A DNA stretch of 6,159 nt from CAZSGN01 sp964606415 (GCA_964606415.1 CAZSGN010000175.1:1-6159); one strand, 5' to 3'. Counted from the first letter of the stretch, positions 1-5,952 are shown. Made by a program: numbers and translations. Notes: generated by a model from the letters alone, not told the origin.

Positions 1-477
1 ACTGTAAAAACTTCTGCTTCCTGCATCATAAAAAGCCATGCCTCTTAGCCAAAAGGGAGTGCCAGCAAGTAATATTTCCTGGCCAATTTCACTGTCCAGA
101 ACTGCGTAAGCATGTTCTTTGTTTCTAAATAGATAAGGGAGTCCCAGGGCTTTGTATTTTGGAACAAATCCTTCCATAACGGCTGCTGATACTTTGGTCA
201 TGTCCAAACTACCTATTTGTAGCATTTCCAGGCATTGGCGTTCTGTGCCAAGTTGTTCACTGGGGTAAATTTTTACTTGCAATTGCCCTGCTGATATTTC
301 ATTAACACGGTTGCTCATATACTCCATCCCTCGATGTACCGGGTGATTGATGTCAAGCCCGTGTGCTAATCGTAATGTTTTGTTTTTATTCAAAGGGGTA
401 TTTTGACAACTGGAAAGCAATAAGTGACTTATCAGAGTCAGGATGACAATTTTAATAATGCTTGTTTTTTGATTCAT
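1..477 (-). CDS. dctP: TRAP transporter substrate-binding lipoprotein, DctP family (partial, N-terminal 159 codons)
   Basis: This gene encodes the extracytoplasmic solute receptor of a tripartite ATP-independent periplasmic (TRAP) transporter, which captures an organic or sugar acid and hands it to the DctQ/DctM membrane subunits. Reading leftward from ATG 477, the frame is open to the window edge, so the C-terminal half lies outside. Residues 1-24 form a lipoprotein signal: a hydrophobic stretch (IVILTLISHLLL) ending in the lipobox LSSC, with Cys24 as the lipidation site. No acidic residues follow the Cys, so surface export is not indicated. Family signatures follow: LRLAHGLDINHPVH (35-48), SAGQLQVKIYPSEQLGTER (62-80), the GSLDM segment (89-93), LGLPYLFRNKEHA (111-123) and DAGSRSFYS (151-159). 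Arg156 falls where DctP proteins carry a ligand-site arginine; the near-universal carboxylate-binding Arg should lie further on. It starts 11 bp after the eda stop, so the two are probably one operon. By context (inference) the ligand may be a uronate or 2-keto-3-deoxy sugar acid. Confidence 0.93.
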   Translation of the reverse strand, partial: MNQKTSIIKIVILTLISHLLLSSCQNTPLNKNKTLRLAHGLDINHPVHRGMEYMSNRVNEISAGQLQVKIYPSEQLGTERQCLEMLQIGSLDMTKVSAAVMEGFVPKYKALGLPYLFRNKEHAYAVLDSEIGQEILLAGTPFWLRGMAFYDAGSRSFYS

Positions 478-488
478 CTTTATGTTTG

Positions 489-1160
489 TTAGTTATTATG
501 TTTACAGGCATTAAATATGGTGAGCGCCTTTTTTGTCAAGGACTGAAAGTCCTTCTGGCGTAGAATGTCTTTACTGATAAGGGCTGAGCCCATACCGATA
601 CAAAAGGAGCCCGCATCAAGCCATCTGTTGATGTCTTCTTTCTCAGGTTTAATGCCTCCGCTGGGCATTAATTTTGCATCAGGAAAAAGGGTTTTAATTT
701 GGTGAATAAATGCGGTGCCACCGGCAGATTTAGCAGGATTGATTTTGATAATCTCTGCACCATATTCCCAGGCTGAAGCAATTTCATTGAGCGTTTTACA
801 ACCGGGGATCCAGAGGGTTTTAGTACGGTTGCACCGATCAGCAATGTCTTTTTTGAACACTGGTGAGACAATAAATTCAGCTCCCTGGCTAATAAAAAAA
901 GAAGCGCTTTCGGCATCAACAATTGAACCAACTCCCAGTGATAATAAGGGAAAGTGATCTTTTGCAAAATGACTCAGGGAAGGAAATATTCTGCTCGCTT
1001 GATCATCCCGGTTCGTATATTCTAAAATGCTTAATCCCGAATCATATATTGATTTTAATACATTTTTACAAGTATCAATGTCTTCATGGTTAAAAAGAGG
1101 AATAATCCTGTTTTTATATATTTTATCAATAGTATCGAAGGAACAATTCTGGTTCATCAT
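489..1160 (-). CDS. eda: KDPG aldolase / 4-hydroxy-2-oxoglutarate aldolase (Eda family)
   Basis: This is a cytosolic class I (Schiff-base) aldolase that cleaves 2-keto-3-deoxy-6-phosphogluconate to pyruvate and glyceraldehyde-3-phosphate, the last step of Entner-Doudoroff and uronate catabolism; many members also act on 4-hydroxy-2-oxoglutarate. Numbered from ATG 1160 (223 aa, normal for the family), landmarks matching E. coli Eda are: ILEYTNR (45-51) with catalytic Glu47, GVGSI (76-80), FIVSPVF (96-102), WIPGCKTLNE (117-126), IIKINPAKSAGG (137-148) with the Schiff-base Lys139, MPSGGI (165-170) and CIGMGSALI (187-195). The frame extends upstream to a GTG at 1208, but that codon sits inside a promoter-like element and adds 16 residues unlike the family. 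ATG 1160 and ATG 1157 are adjacent; an AAGGA lies 2 nt and 5 nt before them respectively, so 1157 is equally plausible. It is the first gene of an eda-dctP unit; no KDG kinase gene is present in the window. Confidence 0.93.
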   Translation of the reverse strand: MMNQNCSFDTIDKIYKNRIIPLFNHEDIDTCKNVLKSIYDSGLSILEYTNRDDQASRIFPSLSHFAKDHFPLLSLGVGSIVDAESASFFISQGAEFIVSPVFKKDIADRCNRTKTLWIPGCKTLNEIASAWEYGAEIIKINPAKSAGGTAFIHQIKTLFPDAKLMPSGGIKPEKEDINRWLDAGSFCIGMGSALISKDILRQKDFQSLTKKALTIFNACKHNN

Positions 1161-1207
1161 AATCCTTATTCTTCGCAGCTCATAAAAACATCTATGAATT
1201 ATGCTCA

Positions 1208-1238
1208 CAAAAATATAAAAAAAAGCTGCTCTGCCATG
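1208..1238 (-). promoter_or_regulatory. Candidate Bacteroidota-type promoter for eda-dctP
   Basis: On the minus strand, positions 1215-1208 read TATTTTTG, an exact match to the Bacteroidota -7 consensus TAnnTTTG. At the expected -33 position (around 1238-1235) only a poor CATG is seen instead of TTTG. Transcription would begin near 1202, giving a leader of about 40 nt to the eda ATG. The match is short and lies in AT-rich DNA, so chance is a real possibility. Confidence 0.4.
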
Positions 1239-1407
1239 ATAATTTATTATAATCAGTCATTAAAGTTTTATATGTCGGTTCTACTGCGAATTTTGTGGAA
1301 ATACTTTCATTAAAAAATAAACCAATATGTTCTAAAATGTTTAGTTTGAAGATTAATATTTAGCATATTCTTCTTGTAGGGTGCAAATATTTATTTTTTC
1401 TGCTATG

Positions 1408-1427
1408 TTTCACGTTATAATGTGAAA
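1408..1427. repeat. 20-bp near-perfect palindrome, possible operator
   Basis: The plus strand reads TTTCACGTTATAATGTGAAA. Arms TTTCAC and GTGAAA (1408-1413, 1422-1427) and a central self-complementary TTATAA (1415-1420) pair, leaving one mismatched pair (1414/1421): 18 of 20 bases are symmetric. It begins 3 nt after the phr stop codon and ends 16 bp before the weak AATATTTG element. On the minus strand no T-run follows it, which argues against an intrinsic terminator and leaves an operator for a dimeric repressor as the likelier reading. No regulator gene is in the window. Confidence 0.55.
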
Positions 1428-1430
1428 AAA

Positions 1431-2816
1431 TCATATGTTGGAGGAGGATGAAGTTGTTGGGAGGTGTAGATGCTGCTTAATGAATTTTTTCACATCAAAT
1501 TTTCGCTGACATCCGGCATAATTCATGTACCGGATTTTCCCGAAAATAGATCTTTCAGCCCATCCCCGGTCATGTATTCCACCGATTGACCAGGCACAGC
1601 CAGTATATCCATTAGGGTCCTGTCCATCCAATTCGTATTTATTATTTAGAAAGATACTGGTCGCTAGTGCCTCTGAGGGGCTTGCACTCCATTCAAGAAT
1701 TTTTTTTGACCAATACATTCTTAAATAATTGTGCATCTTTCCTTGATGAATCATTTGTTTTTGCGCAGCATTCCATAGATCATCATGTGTTTGAGCTATT
1801 TCAAATTCATCCCGGGTGTAAAGAAATTCCCTTTCATCCCGGGAATGCTTTTGCAGGGTTTCTTGTGCCCATCTACGGAAACCTTGTAATTGGTCATACG
1901 ATGTATTGTAATAACAATAATTATCCGCCAGTTCTTTTCGGATGATGAGTTGTTCTAAAAAGGCTTGCCGATTTTCGTTATCCGGATATCTTTGACGTGT
2001 TTCAAAAGCAATTCGTTGGGAAGAAATATGTCCAAAATGAAGGTAGGGAGAAAGTCCGGACTCTCCGTTTAAATTGGGATCGTTTTTGGTTGAGGCATAA
2101 TAGCTTAGTTTTTTATCCAAAAAGGATTCAAATAACTTAATTGCGCTTTCCGGACCTGCTGGCATTTGATAAGGTAGTGTATCCCAGTTTTCTATTCCTG
2201 CTTCGTTGGCGATATCTTCTGTTATTAATGTATCGATATCCGGGAAATAATCACCTTGTTGATAGGTGGGAAGGGGGATGTCACGAAGAAATCTGGGTAA
2301 GTGTTTGTGTATTTTGGGGCGTAGCGTGTAAGCTGCGAATTCTTCTTTCTCTGAGGCATGAAGGCAAGGCACGATATTATGGGAGTCTACAATGAAAAAG
2401 GGAACGTCAATATGTTTTAATAGGGTATGCTGCTGTTGTTGCTTATTTTTTAATGGGTTGAAATCAGTAACGATGGATGAGCATTTATTTTTTTTTATCA
2501 GTGAGGGAATTGCATGAATAGGTTCTTCTTTTAAAAGGAGAAAAGGAAAATGGAAAAGATTCGCTTCTTTAATAGTTGCTTCCAGTCCTTTTAATAAGAA
2601 ATGTAGCTGCTTTTTGTTGAGTGTTTTAAGTTCTTTGCAAAGGGTGAATAAAATTATAACGCCGGAATGATTTTTTTTTGCTAATTCTTGTGCAAATAAT
2701 AGACCCCAATTATCTTTTATTCGTTGCTCCCGGTTCATCCAATAAAGGACAGGCCCTTGCCCTGATGAGGAATAATTGTGGTTGTTGAATGCTTGAATTC
2801 TTTCTTTGTCTACCAT
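1431..2816 (-). CDS. phr: Class II CPD photolyase (deoxyribodipyrimidine photolyase)
   Basis: This is a light-driven, FAD-dependent enzyme that splits cyclobutane pyrimidine dimers in UV-damaged DNA. The 461-aa product has the usual two parts: an N-terminal alpha/beta antenna domain starting at VLYWMNREQRIKDNW (23-37), and a C-terminal helical FAD domain from about 220. Class II signatures are SGLSPYLHFGHIS (253-265), RKELADNYCYYN (293-304), KMHNYLRMYWSKKILEW (360-376), LDGQDPNGYTGCAWSIGGIH (396-415) and GKIRYMNYAGC (426-436). The Trp electron relay of class II enzymes appears intact: Trp348, Trp369 and Trp376 have the same 21- and 7-residue spacing as Trp360/381/388 of the Methanosarcina mazei enzyme, and Asn391 matches its flavin-contacting Asn403. 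An active repair enzyme rather than a cryptochrome is therefore expected. The tail ends in a short Thr/Ser-rich stretch. The ATG at 2816 directly abuts the stop of the upstream lipoprotein gene, which suggests translational coupling. Confidence 0.96.
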   Translation of the reverse strand: MVDKERIQAFNNHNYSSSGQGPVLYWMNREQRIKDNWGLLFAQELAKKNHSGVIILFTLCKELKTLNKKQLHFLLKGLEATIKEANLFHFPFLLLKEEPIHAIPSLIKKNKCSSIVTDFNPLKNKQQQQHTLLKHIDVPFFIVDSHNIVPCLHASEKEEFAAYTLRPKIHKHLPRFLRDIPLPTYQQGDYFPDIDTLITEDIANEAGIENWDTLPYQMPAGPESAIKLFESFLDKKLSYYASTKNDPNLNGESGLSPYLHFGHISSQRIAFETRQRYPDNENRQAFLEQLIIRKELADNYCYYNTSYDQLQGFRRWAQETLQKHSRDEREFLYTRDEFEIAQTHDDLWNAAQKQMIHQGKMHNYLRMYWSKKILEWSASPSEALATSIFLNNKYELDGQDPNGYTGCAWSIGGIHDRGWAERSIFGKIRYMNYAGCQRKFDVKKFIKQHLHLPTTSSSSNI

Positions 2817-3362
2817 TTAAGGCATCTTTATTTTTATAAGAGGTTTATAACCTTTTAAATCGCCGTTTGTTTTGTAAACTTCATATCCCAGGATAAGCGA
2901 TTCAATATCTTTTATGATCTTTCCTGATGTAGAGTCATAGTACCAGTCTTCTGTAAATAGAATACGTCCAATTTTATCCCGTTGGTATTCTTTTGTGTTT
3001 TTCTCGATAGAGTCAACCTGGCTTATTGTTAAGGGCGTATTAGTATGATAATCATAAGCATTGGCTTTGCCTGTTTGCAGCGCTTCCATTAACAGGGAAA
3101 TGATTTTTTTTTGTTTAATTCCTGATGTAAATGCTTCAGGTAATTTACCATCATTCTTAATAATAGATTCATATGTGATGGATGAAGCAATTTTTGTGTA
3201 GGAATTTCCTGTTTCTCCGTCAAGGTATACAGTGTCATATATAAGCTGCTCCTTTTCCTGCTTGTTTATGCTATTGCAGCCAGGCAAAAGAAATAAGAAT
3301 AAAAAAATAAGGATAAAAAAAGATAAGGGGTGAACGAATCTGGGTTGTTGTATGATTTCCAT
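2817..3362 (-). CDS. Small lipoprotein with GldN/PorN-like C-terminal region
   Basis: This encodes a 181-aa secreted lipoprotein of uncertain function. Residues 13-28 are strongly hydrophobic (Phe/Leu-rich) and end in the lipobox LPGC, with Cys29 as the lipidation site; the next Met is far inside the protein, so ATG 3362 is secure. The following residues (NSINKQEKE) carry no clear surface-export acidic signal. The rest resembles, by eye, the core of the type IX secretion/gliding protein GldN (PorN): a helix LLMEALQTGKANAYD (90-104), TPLTISQV (109-116), then FTEDWYYDSTSGK (135-147) and a following strand segment ILGYEVY (156-162). In GldN the corresponding pattern is a helix ending in GK, a Tyr-containing turn, and [EF]-x-W-[FY]-[FY]-D. 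True GldN proteins are longer, use a non-lipid signal peptide and sit in gldKLMN clusters, so this would be a divergent relative. The lipoprotein assignment is firm; the GldN link is a weak inference. It lies 123 bp after pyrC and abuts phr. Confidence 0.85.
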   Translation of the reverse strand: MEIIQQPRFVHPLSFFILIFLFLFLLPGCNSINKQEKEQLIYDTVYLDGETGNSYTKIASSITYESIIKNDGKLPEAFTSGIKQKKIISLLMEALQTGKANAYDYHTNTPLTISQVDSIEKNTKEYQRDKIGRILFTEDWYYDSTSGKIIKDIESLILGYEVYKTNGDLKGYKPLIKIKMP

Positions 3363-3485
3363 ATGTATCTTTTTTGATTTCTAATGTTGGAGCCTAATCC
3401 CTAAAAGAGACGGGGCGATGTTTGTCATTAAGCTGTTTTTAGTTTAACAGACTTGTTTATGTTAGAAATTTTGTCATCGCTTGGT
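3363..3485. other. Short intergenic gap between pyrC and the lipoprotein gene
   Basis: In these 123 bp I see no TAnnTTTG promoter on the minus strand and no terminator with a T-run. A 5-bp inverted repeat (CTGTT/AACAG, about 3433-3450) is too weak to call. The absence of signals makes read-through from pyrC into lipoprotein-phr plausible. Confidence 0.5.
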
Positions 3486-4838
3486 TTATGCCATAAATGT
3501 TAATGGCTGACCTGTATATTGCTCATTAATCTGTCCTTTATTATATATGATATTCCCGTTGATTATTGTGTAAACGGGTAAAGTTGTAAATTGTTTGCCC
3601 ATAAGAGGGCTCCACTGACAATGGTAGAGGATGTTTTCTGATGATACAGCCCAGTGGTGGTTTGGGTCGAATATGGTTAAGTCAGCAGCATAATTTTCTC
3701 TGATATATCCACGGTTTTCAATTTTGAATAATTCAGCTGGATTGTGGCACATTTTCCAGACAATTTCCTCAAGTTTAATTTGATCCTGTTTCCATAATTC
3801 AAGCATTGATGGGAGGGAATGTTGGATCATGGGAGCGCCGGATGGGGCTTTCAGATATTTGTTTTGTTTCTCCTCATAAGTATGGGGGGCATGGTCGGTG
3901 GCGATGATATCTATTTTGTTTGATCGAATAGCTGCTGTTATTGCTTGTTGGTCTTTTTCGCTTTTAATGGCAGGATTCACTTTTATAAGGGCACCAAGTT
4001 TTTCGTACATCCTGTCATTAAAAAGGATATGATTCATGCAGGCTTCTGCGGTAATTCGCTTTTCGTTAATGTTGCCGGCAGAAAAAAGTTGAAGCTCATC
4101 ATACGTGGATAAGTGTAATACGTGTAGCCGTTGATTATATTTTTTTGCTAGTTCAATAGCAGTGGTGGTTGATTTCATACATGCTTCTCTATTCCTGATG
4201 TGCGGATGGGCAGAGAATGGTATATCTTCCCCGTATTGATGTTTTGCAACTTCAAGGTTGCTTCTTATGGTTGATTCATCTTCTGAATGAATGGCAATAA
4301 GTAGAGGGCTTTCATCAAATAATGCTTCCAGCGCTTTTTTTTCATTAACAAGCATATTTCCTGTAGAGGATCCCATAAACAACTTAACCCCGCATACCCG
4401 TGATGGATTGCAGGATTTAATTTCTTTAATGTTCTCGTTTGTTGCCCCAATATAAAAACTATGATTGGTCAGGCAATGTGAAGAAGCAATATTGAATTTG
4501 TCTTCAAGTGCTTCAATGCTTGTTGTTTGGGGATTTGTGTTAGGCATCTCCATAATAGAGGTGACGCCACCTGCCACGGCCGCCCGTGATTCTGAGTGCA
4601 TCGTTGCTTTATCGGGAAAACCGGGTTCCCGGAAATGCACGTGGTCATCAATAATTCCCGGGATAAGGTATAAGCCACGGGCATCAATGACATTTCCTTT
4701 GTAAGTGTTTTTAAATTGTTGCTCTTCTTCAGGATTTTTAAAAATCCTGGTAATAAAACCGTCATCTATGAATAAGCTGCCGATAAAAGTCTCTCCTTCA
4801 TTAACAATGGTAGGTTGATATATTAATAGCTGGTTCAT
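3486..4838 (-). CDS. pyrC: Dihydroorotase, class I / hydantoinase-like
   Basis: This cytosolic zinc amidohydrolase interconverts N-carbamoyl-aspartate and dihydroorotate, the third step of de novo pyrimidine synthesis. The 450-aa length suits the family. Visible motifs are IPGIIDDHVHFREPG (59-73) with metal ligands His66 and His68 and substrate-binding Arg70; EMPNTNP (97-103) with Asn100; GVKLFMGSSTGN (150-161); AIHSEDE (182-188) with His184; VLHLST (240-245) with His242; and ATDHAPH (313-319) with Asp315 and the active-site loop His319. Lys152 stands where hydantoinases and allantoinases carry the carbamylated bridging lysine, so a two-metal centre is inferred. A C-terminal beta-sandwich segment (ENYAADLTIFDP, 381-392; INGNIIYNKG, 426-435) completes the amidohydrolase fold. 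Allantoinase is the main alternative, but HVHFREPG and MPNTNP favour dihydroorotase. Its ATG overlaps the glycosyltransferase stop by 4 nt (ATGA), so translation is probably coupled. Confidence 0.94.
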   Translation of the reverse strand: MNQLLIYQPTIVNEGETFIGSLFIDDGFITRIFKNPEEEQQFKNTYKGNVIDARGLYLIPGIIDDHVHFREPGFPDKATMHSESRAAVAGGVTSIMEMPNTNPQTTSIEALEDKFNIASSHCLTNHSFYIGATNENIKEIKSCNPSRVCGVKLFMGSSTGNMLVNEKKALEALFDESPLLIAIHSEDESTIRSNLEVAKHQYGEDIPFSAHPHIRNREACMKSTTTAIELAKKYNQRLHVLHLSTYDELQLFSAGNINEKRITAEACMNHILFNDRMYEKLGALIKVNPAIKSEKDQQAITAAIRSNKIDIIATDHAPHTYEEKQNKYLKAPSGAPMIQHSLPSMLELWKQDQIKLEEIVWKMCHNPAELFKIENRGYIRENYAADLTIFDPNHHWAVSSENILYHCQWSPLMGKQFTTLPVYTIINGNIIYNKGQINEQYTGQPLTFMA

Positions 4839-5566
4839 GCCTGATAATTATTAAAAAAGCTTCTTATTTTCATAGTAATCACACCCCAAAGTGCTTCATT
4901 AAATATACCTCCTGACATCTTTGATTGACCTAATTTCCTGTCTGTGAAAATAATAGGTATTTCAATGATTTCAAATTTCTTGATCCATGTAATGAATTTC
5001 ATTTCGATCTGGAAGGCATAACCCTTAAACCGTATTTTATCAAAAGGGATTGTTTCAAGGACTTTACGGTGATAACATTTGAAGCCGGCTGTCGTGTCAT
5101 GGATTTTCATTCCGGTTATTACCCGCACGTATTTTGATGCGAAATATGACATTAAAACCCTGCCGATAGGCCAGTTTACCACGTTCACCCCACTTTTGTA
5201 TCTGGATCCGATAACTAGTCCGGCATTCTCATTTTTGCAGGTTTCGTATAAGCGAATCAGGTCATAGGGGTTATGTGAGAAATCTGCATCCATTTCACAT
5301 AAGTACTCGTAACCTTTATCTAATCCCCATTGAAACCCTTTTAAATAAGCAGTCCCCAGTCCTTGCTTCCCTTCTCTTTCAATAAGATGTAGCCTGTCAG
5401 GGTAATTTTTCTGCTGGTCTGCAATGATTTGTCCTGTGCCATCCGGGGAATTATCATCAATAATTAACAAATCAAATTCAGGATTCAGGGAAAGGACAGT
5501 GTCCACCATCTTTCTGATATTTTCCTTTTCATTGTATGTGGGTATAATAACCAGAGGGTTTTTCAC
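4835..5566 (-). CDS. Family 2 glycosyltransferase, polyprenol-phosphate mannose synthase-like
   Basis: This is a GT-A fold glycosyltransferase resembling dolichol/polyprenol-phosphate mannose synthases, which transfer a hexose from a nucleotide sugar to a membrane polyprenyl phosphate. The 243-aa protein starts with the Rossmann-like IIPTYNEKENI (7-17), followed by LLIIDDNSPDGT (33-44), the metal-binding DAD (93-95) in CEMDADFSHNP, GSRY (120-123), the acceptor-side motif HDTTAGFKCY (156-165), GYAFQIEM (182-189) and FTDRKLGQSKMS (207-218). No C-terminal membrane segments (GtrA- or DPM3-like) are present, so it is a soluble or peripheral catalytic domain acting at the inner face of the membrane. 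The start codon is GTG (5566-5564): a TAA stop lies seven codons upstream in frame with no ATG between, and PTYNE falls at the usual distance from residue 1. It heads the minus-strand gene run; its stop overlaps pyrC by 4 nt. The sugar donor and downstream acceptor cannot be told from sequence. Confidence 0.93.
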   Translation of the reverse strand: MKNPLVIIPTYNEKENIRKMVDTVLSLNPEFDLLIIDDNSPDGTGQIIADQQKNYPDRLHLIEREGKQGLGTAYLKGFQWGLDKGYEYLCEMDADFSHNPYDLIRLYETCKNENAGLVIGSRYKSGVNVVNWPIGRVLMSYFASKYVRVITGMKIHDTTAGFKCYHRKVLETIPFDKIRFKGYAFQIEMKFITWIKKFEIIEIPIIFTDRKLGQSKMSGGIFNEALWGVITMKIRSFFNNYQA

Positions 5567-5752
5567 TTCAAATATGTTTTTGTATTAGTATAAGCTTTAA
5601 AGATAATAAAATATTGTCTTTTTTTGCTAGTATTTTGTTTAAAGATAGGAGGATTAGGGAACAATACTTCTGATGTATATAAAGTATAAGCCAATAGATC
5701 AATATGTTAATATTTAAGGTAAATTTTTTGTAAAAAAAAGTTGAATAAATTA

Positions 5753-5784
5753 TTGTGTTAATTAAAATAAATATCATATGTTTG
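5753..5784 (+). promoter_or_regulatory. rRNA promoter P1 (distal)
   Basis: A -33 element TTG (5753-5755), a 21-nt spacer and the -7 element TATGTTTG (5777-5784) fit the Bacteroidota promoter consensus. The element continues into CACCCGCTTTT, the same GC-containing discriminator found at P2. An A/T tract (5721-5739) sits just upstream and could act as an UP-like element. Initiation is expected near 5791, about 310 nt before 16S. No gene other than the rRNA lies downstream on this strand. Confidence 0.7.
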
Positions 5785-5795
5785 CACCCGCTTTT
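5777..5795 (+). repeat. Promoter-core repeat, copy 1
   Basis: TATGTTTGCACCCGCTTTT matches positions 5934-5952 at 17 of 19 bases. The shared part extends past the -7 box through the discriminator and likely start site, so it marks duplicated or co-selected rRNA promoter cores. Confidence 0.8.
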
Positions 5796-5909
5796 GAAAT
5801 AAGCAATGTTCTTTGCAACCATTTATTGATCGGGGATACATTTATTTAATCATGGTTTAAATTGATAATGAACCCTCTTTCAAAAAAAAAATAAAAATAA
5901 GGTTGTATG

Positions 5910-5941
5910 TTTTGTTACTTTAAAAAAAGGTTGTATATTTG
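5910..5941 (+). promoter_or_regulatory. rRNA promoter P2 (proximal)
   Basis: The -33 element TTTTG (5910-5914), a 19-nt spacer and the -7 element TATATTTG (5934-5941) match the Bacteroidota consensus in full. The GCAACCGCTTTT that follows repeats P1 almost exactly. An A-rich tract (5882-5900) lies immediately upstream of the -33 box. Initiation is expected near 5948, giving a 16S leader of about 150 nt. The position and strength of the match make it the likely main rRNA promoter. Confidence 0.8.
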
Positions 5942-5952
5942 CAACCGCTTTT
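5934..5952 (+). repeat. Promoter-core repeat, copy 2
   Basis: TATATTTGCAACCGCTTTT is the second copy, differing from copy 1 at two positions (A for G within the -7 spacer bases, A for C in the discriminator). Confidence 0.8.

Larger units (their letters stand above)
1161..1430. other. Intergenic region between phr and eda (270 bp)
   Basis: This AT-rich spacer separates the photolyase stop codon (1431) from the eda start. I see no protein gene in it; a plus-strand frame of about 75 codons that overlaps it is mostly antisense to eda and has no recognisable features. It contains the 20-bp palindrome at 1408-1427, a second weak promoter-like element on the minus strand (AATATTTG, 1391-1384, followed by CACCC, resembling the rRNA promoters to the right), and the TATTTTTG element at 1215-1208. 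No hairpin followed by a T-run is visible, so a classic terminator for phr is not identified. Confidence 0.7.

Noticed and set aside
715..957. Plus-strand and alternate-frame open frames inside eda, phr, pyrC and the glycosyltransferase
   Set aside because: Each lies wholly or mostly within a well-identified gene on the other strand or in another frame and has no recognisable motifs.
1161..1208. N-terminal extension of eda from GTG 1208
   Set aside because: The 16 extra residues do not match the family, the GTG overlaps a promoter-like TATTTTTG, and two ATGs with an AAGGA follow at 1160/1157.
1190..1213. lac-operator-like TTGTGAGCATAATTC on the minus strand
   Set aside because: It is a short partial resemblance to an E. 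coli site with no symmetric partner arm, in a distant phylum, so most likely chance.
1408..1427. Palindrome as an intrinsic terminator of phr
   Set aside because: On the minus strand the sequence after the stem is CATAGCAGAAAA, with no T-run, and the stem is AT-rich in its centre.
3433..3450. Hairpin CTGTT/AACAG after pyrC as a terminator
   Set aside because: The stem is only 5 bp, AT-rich and not followed by a T-run on the minus strand.
5673..5717. 14-codon plus-strand frame with AGGAGG upstream
   Set aside because: The AGGAGG (5647-5652) is 20 nt from the ATG, too far to act as a ribosome binding site, and the peptide is low-complexity.
5568..5822. 84-codon minus-strand open frame ending just before the glycosyltransferase
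   Set aside because: Its composition is that of translated AT-rich spacer (Ile/Leu/Lys/Tyr runs) and it runs antisense through rRNA promoter P1. The KSGCK in it is just the reverse complement of the promoter core, and the same residues appear in the antisense frame over P2.
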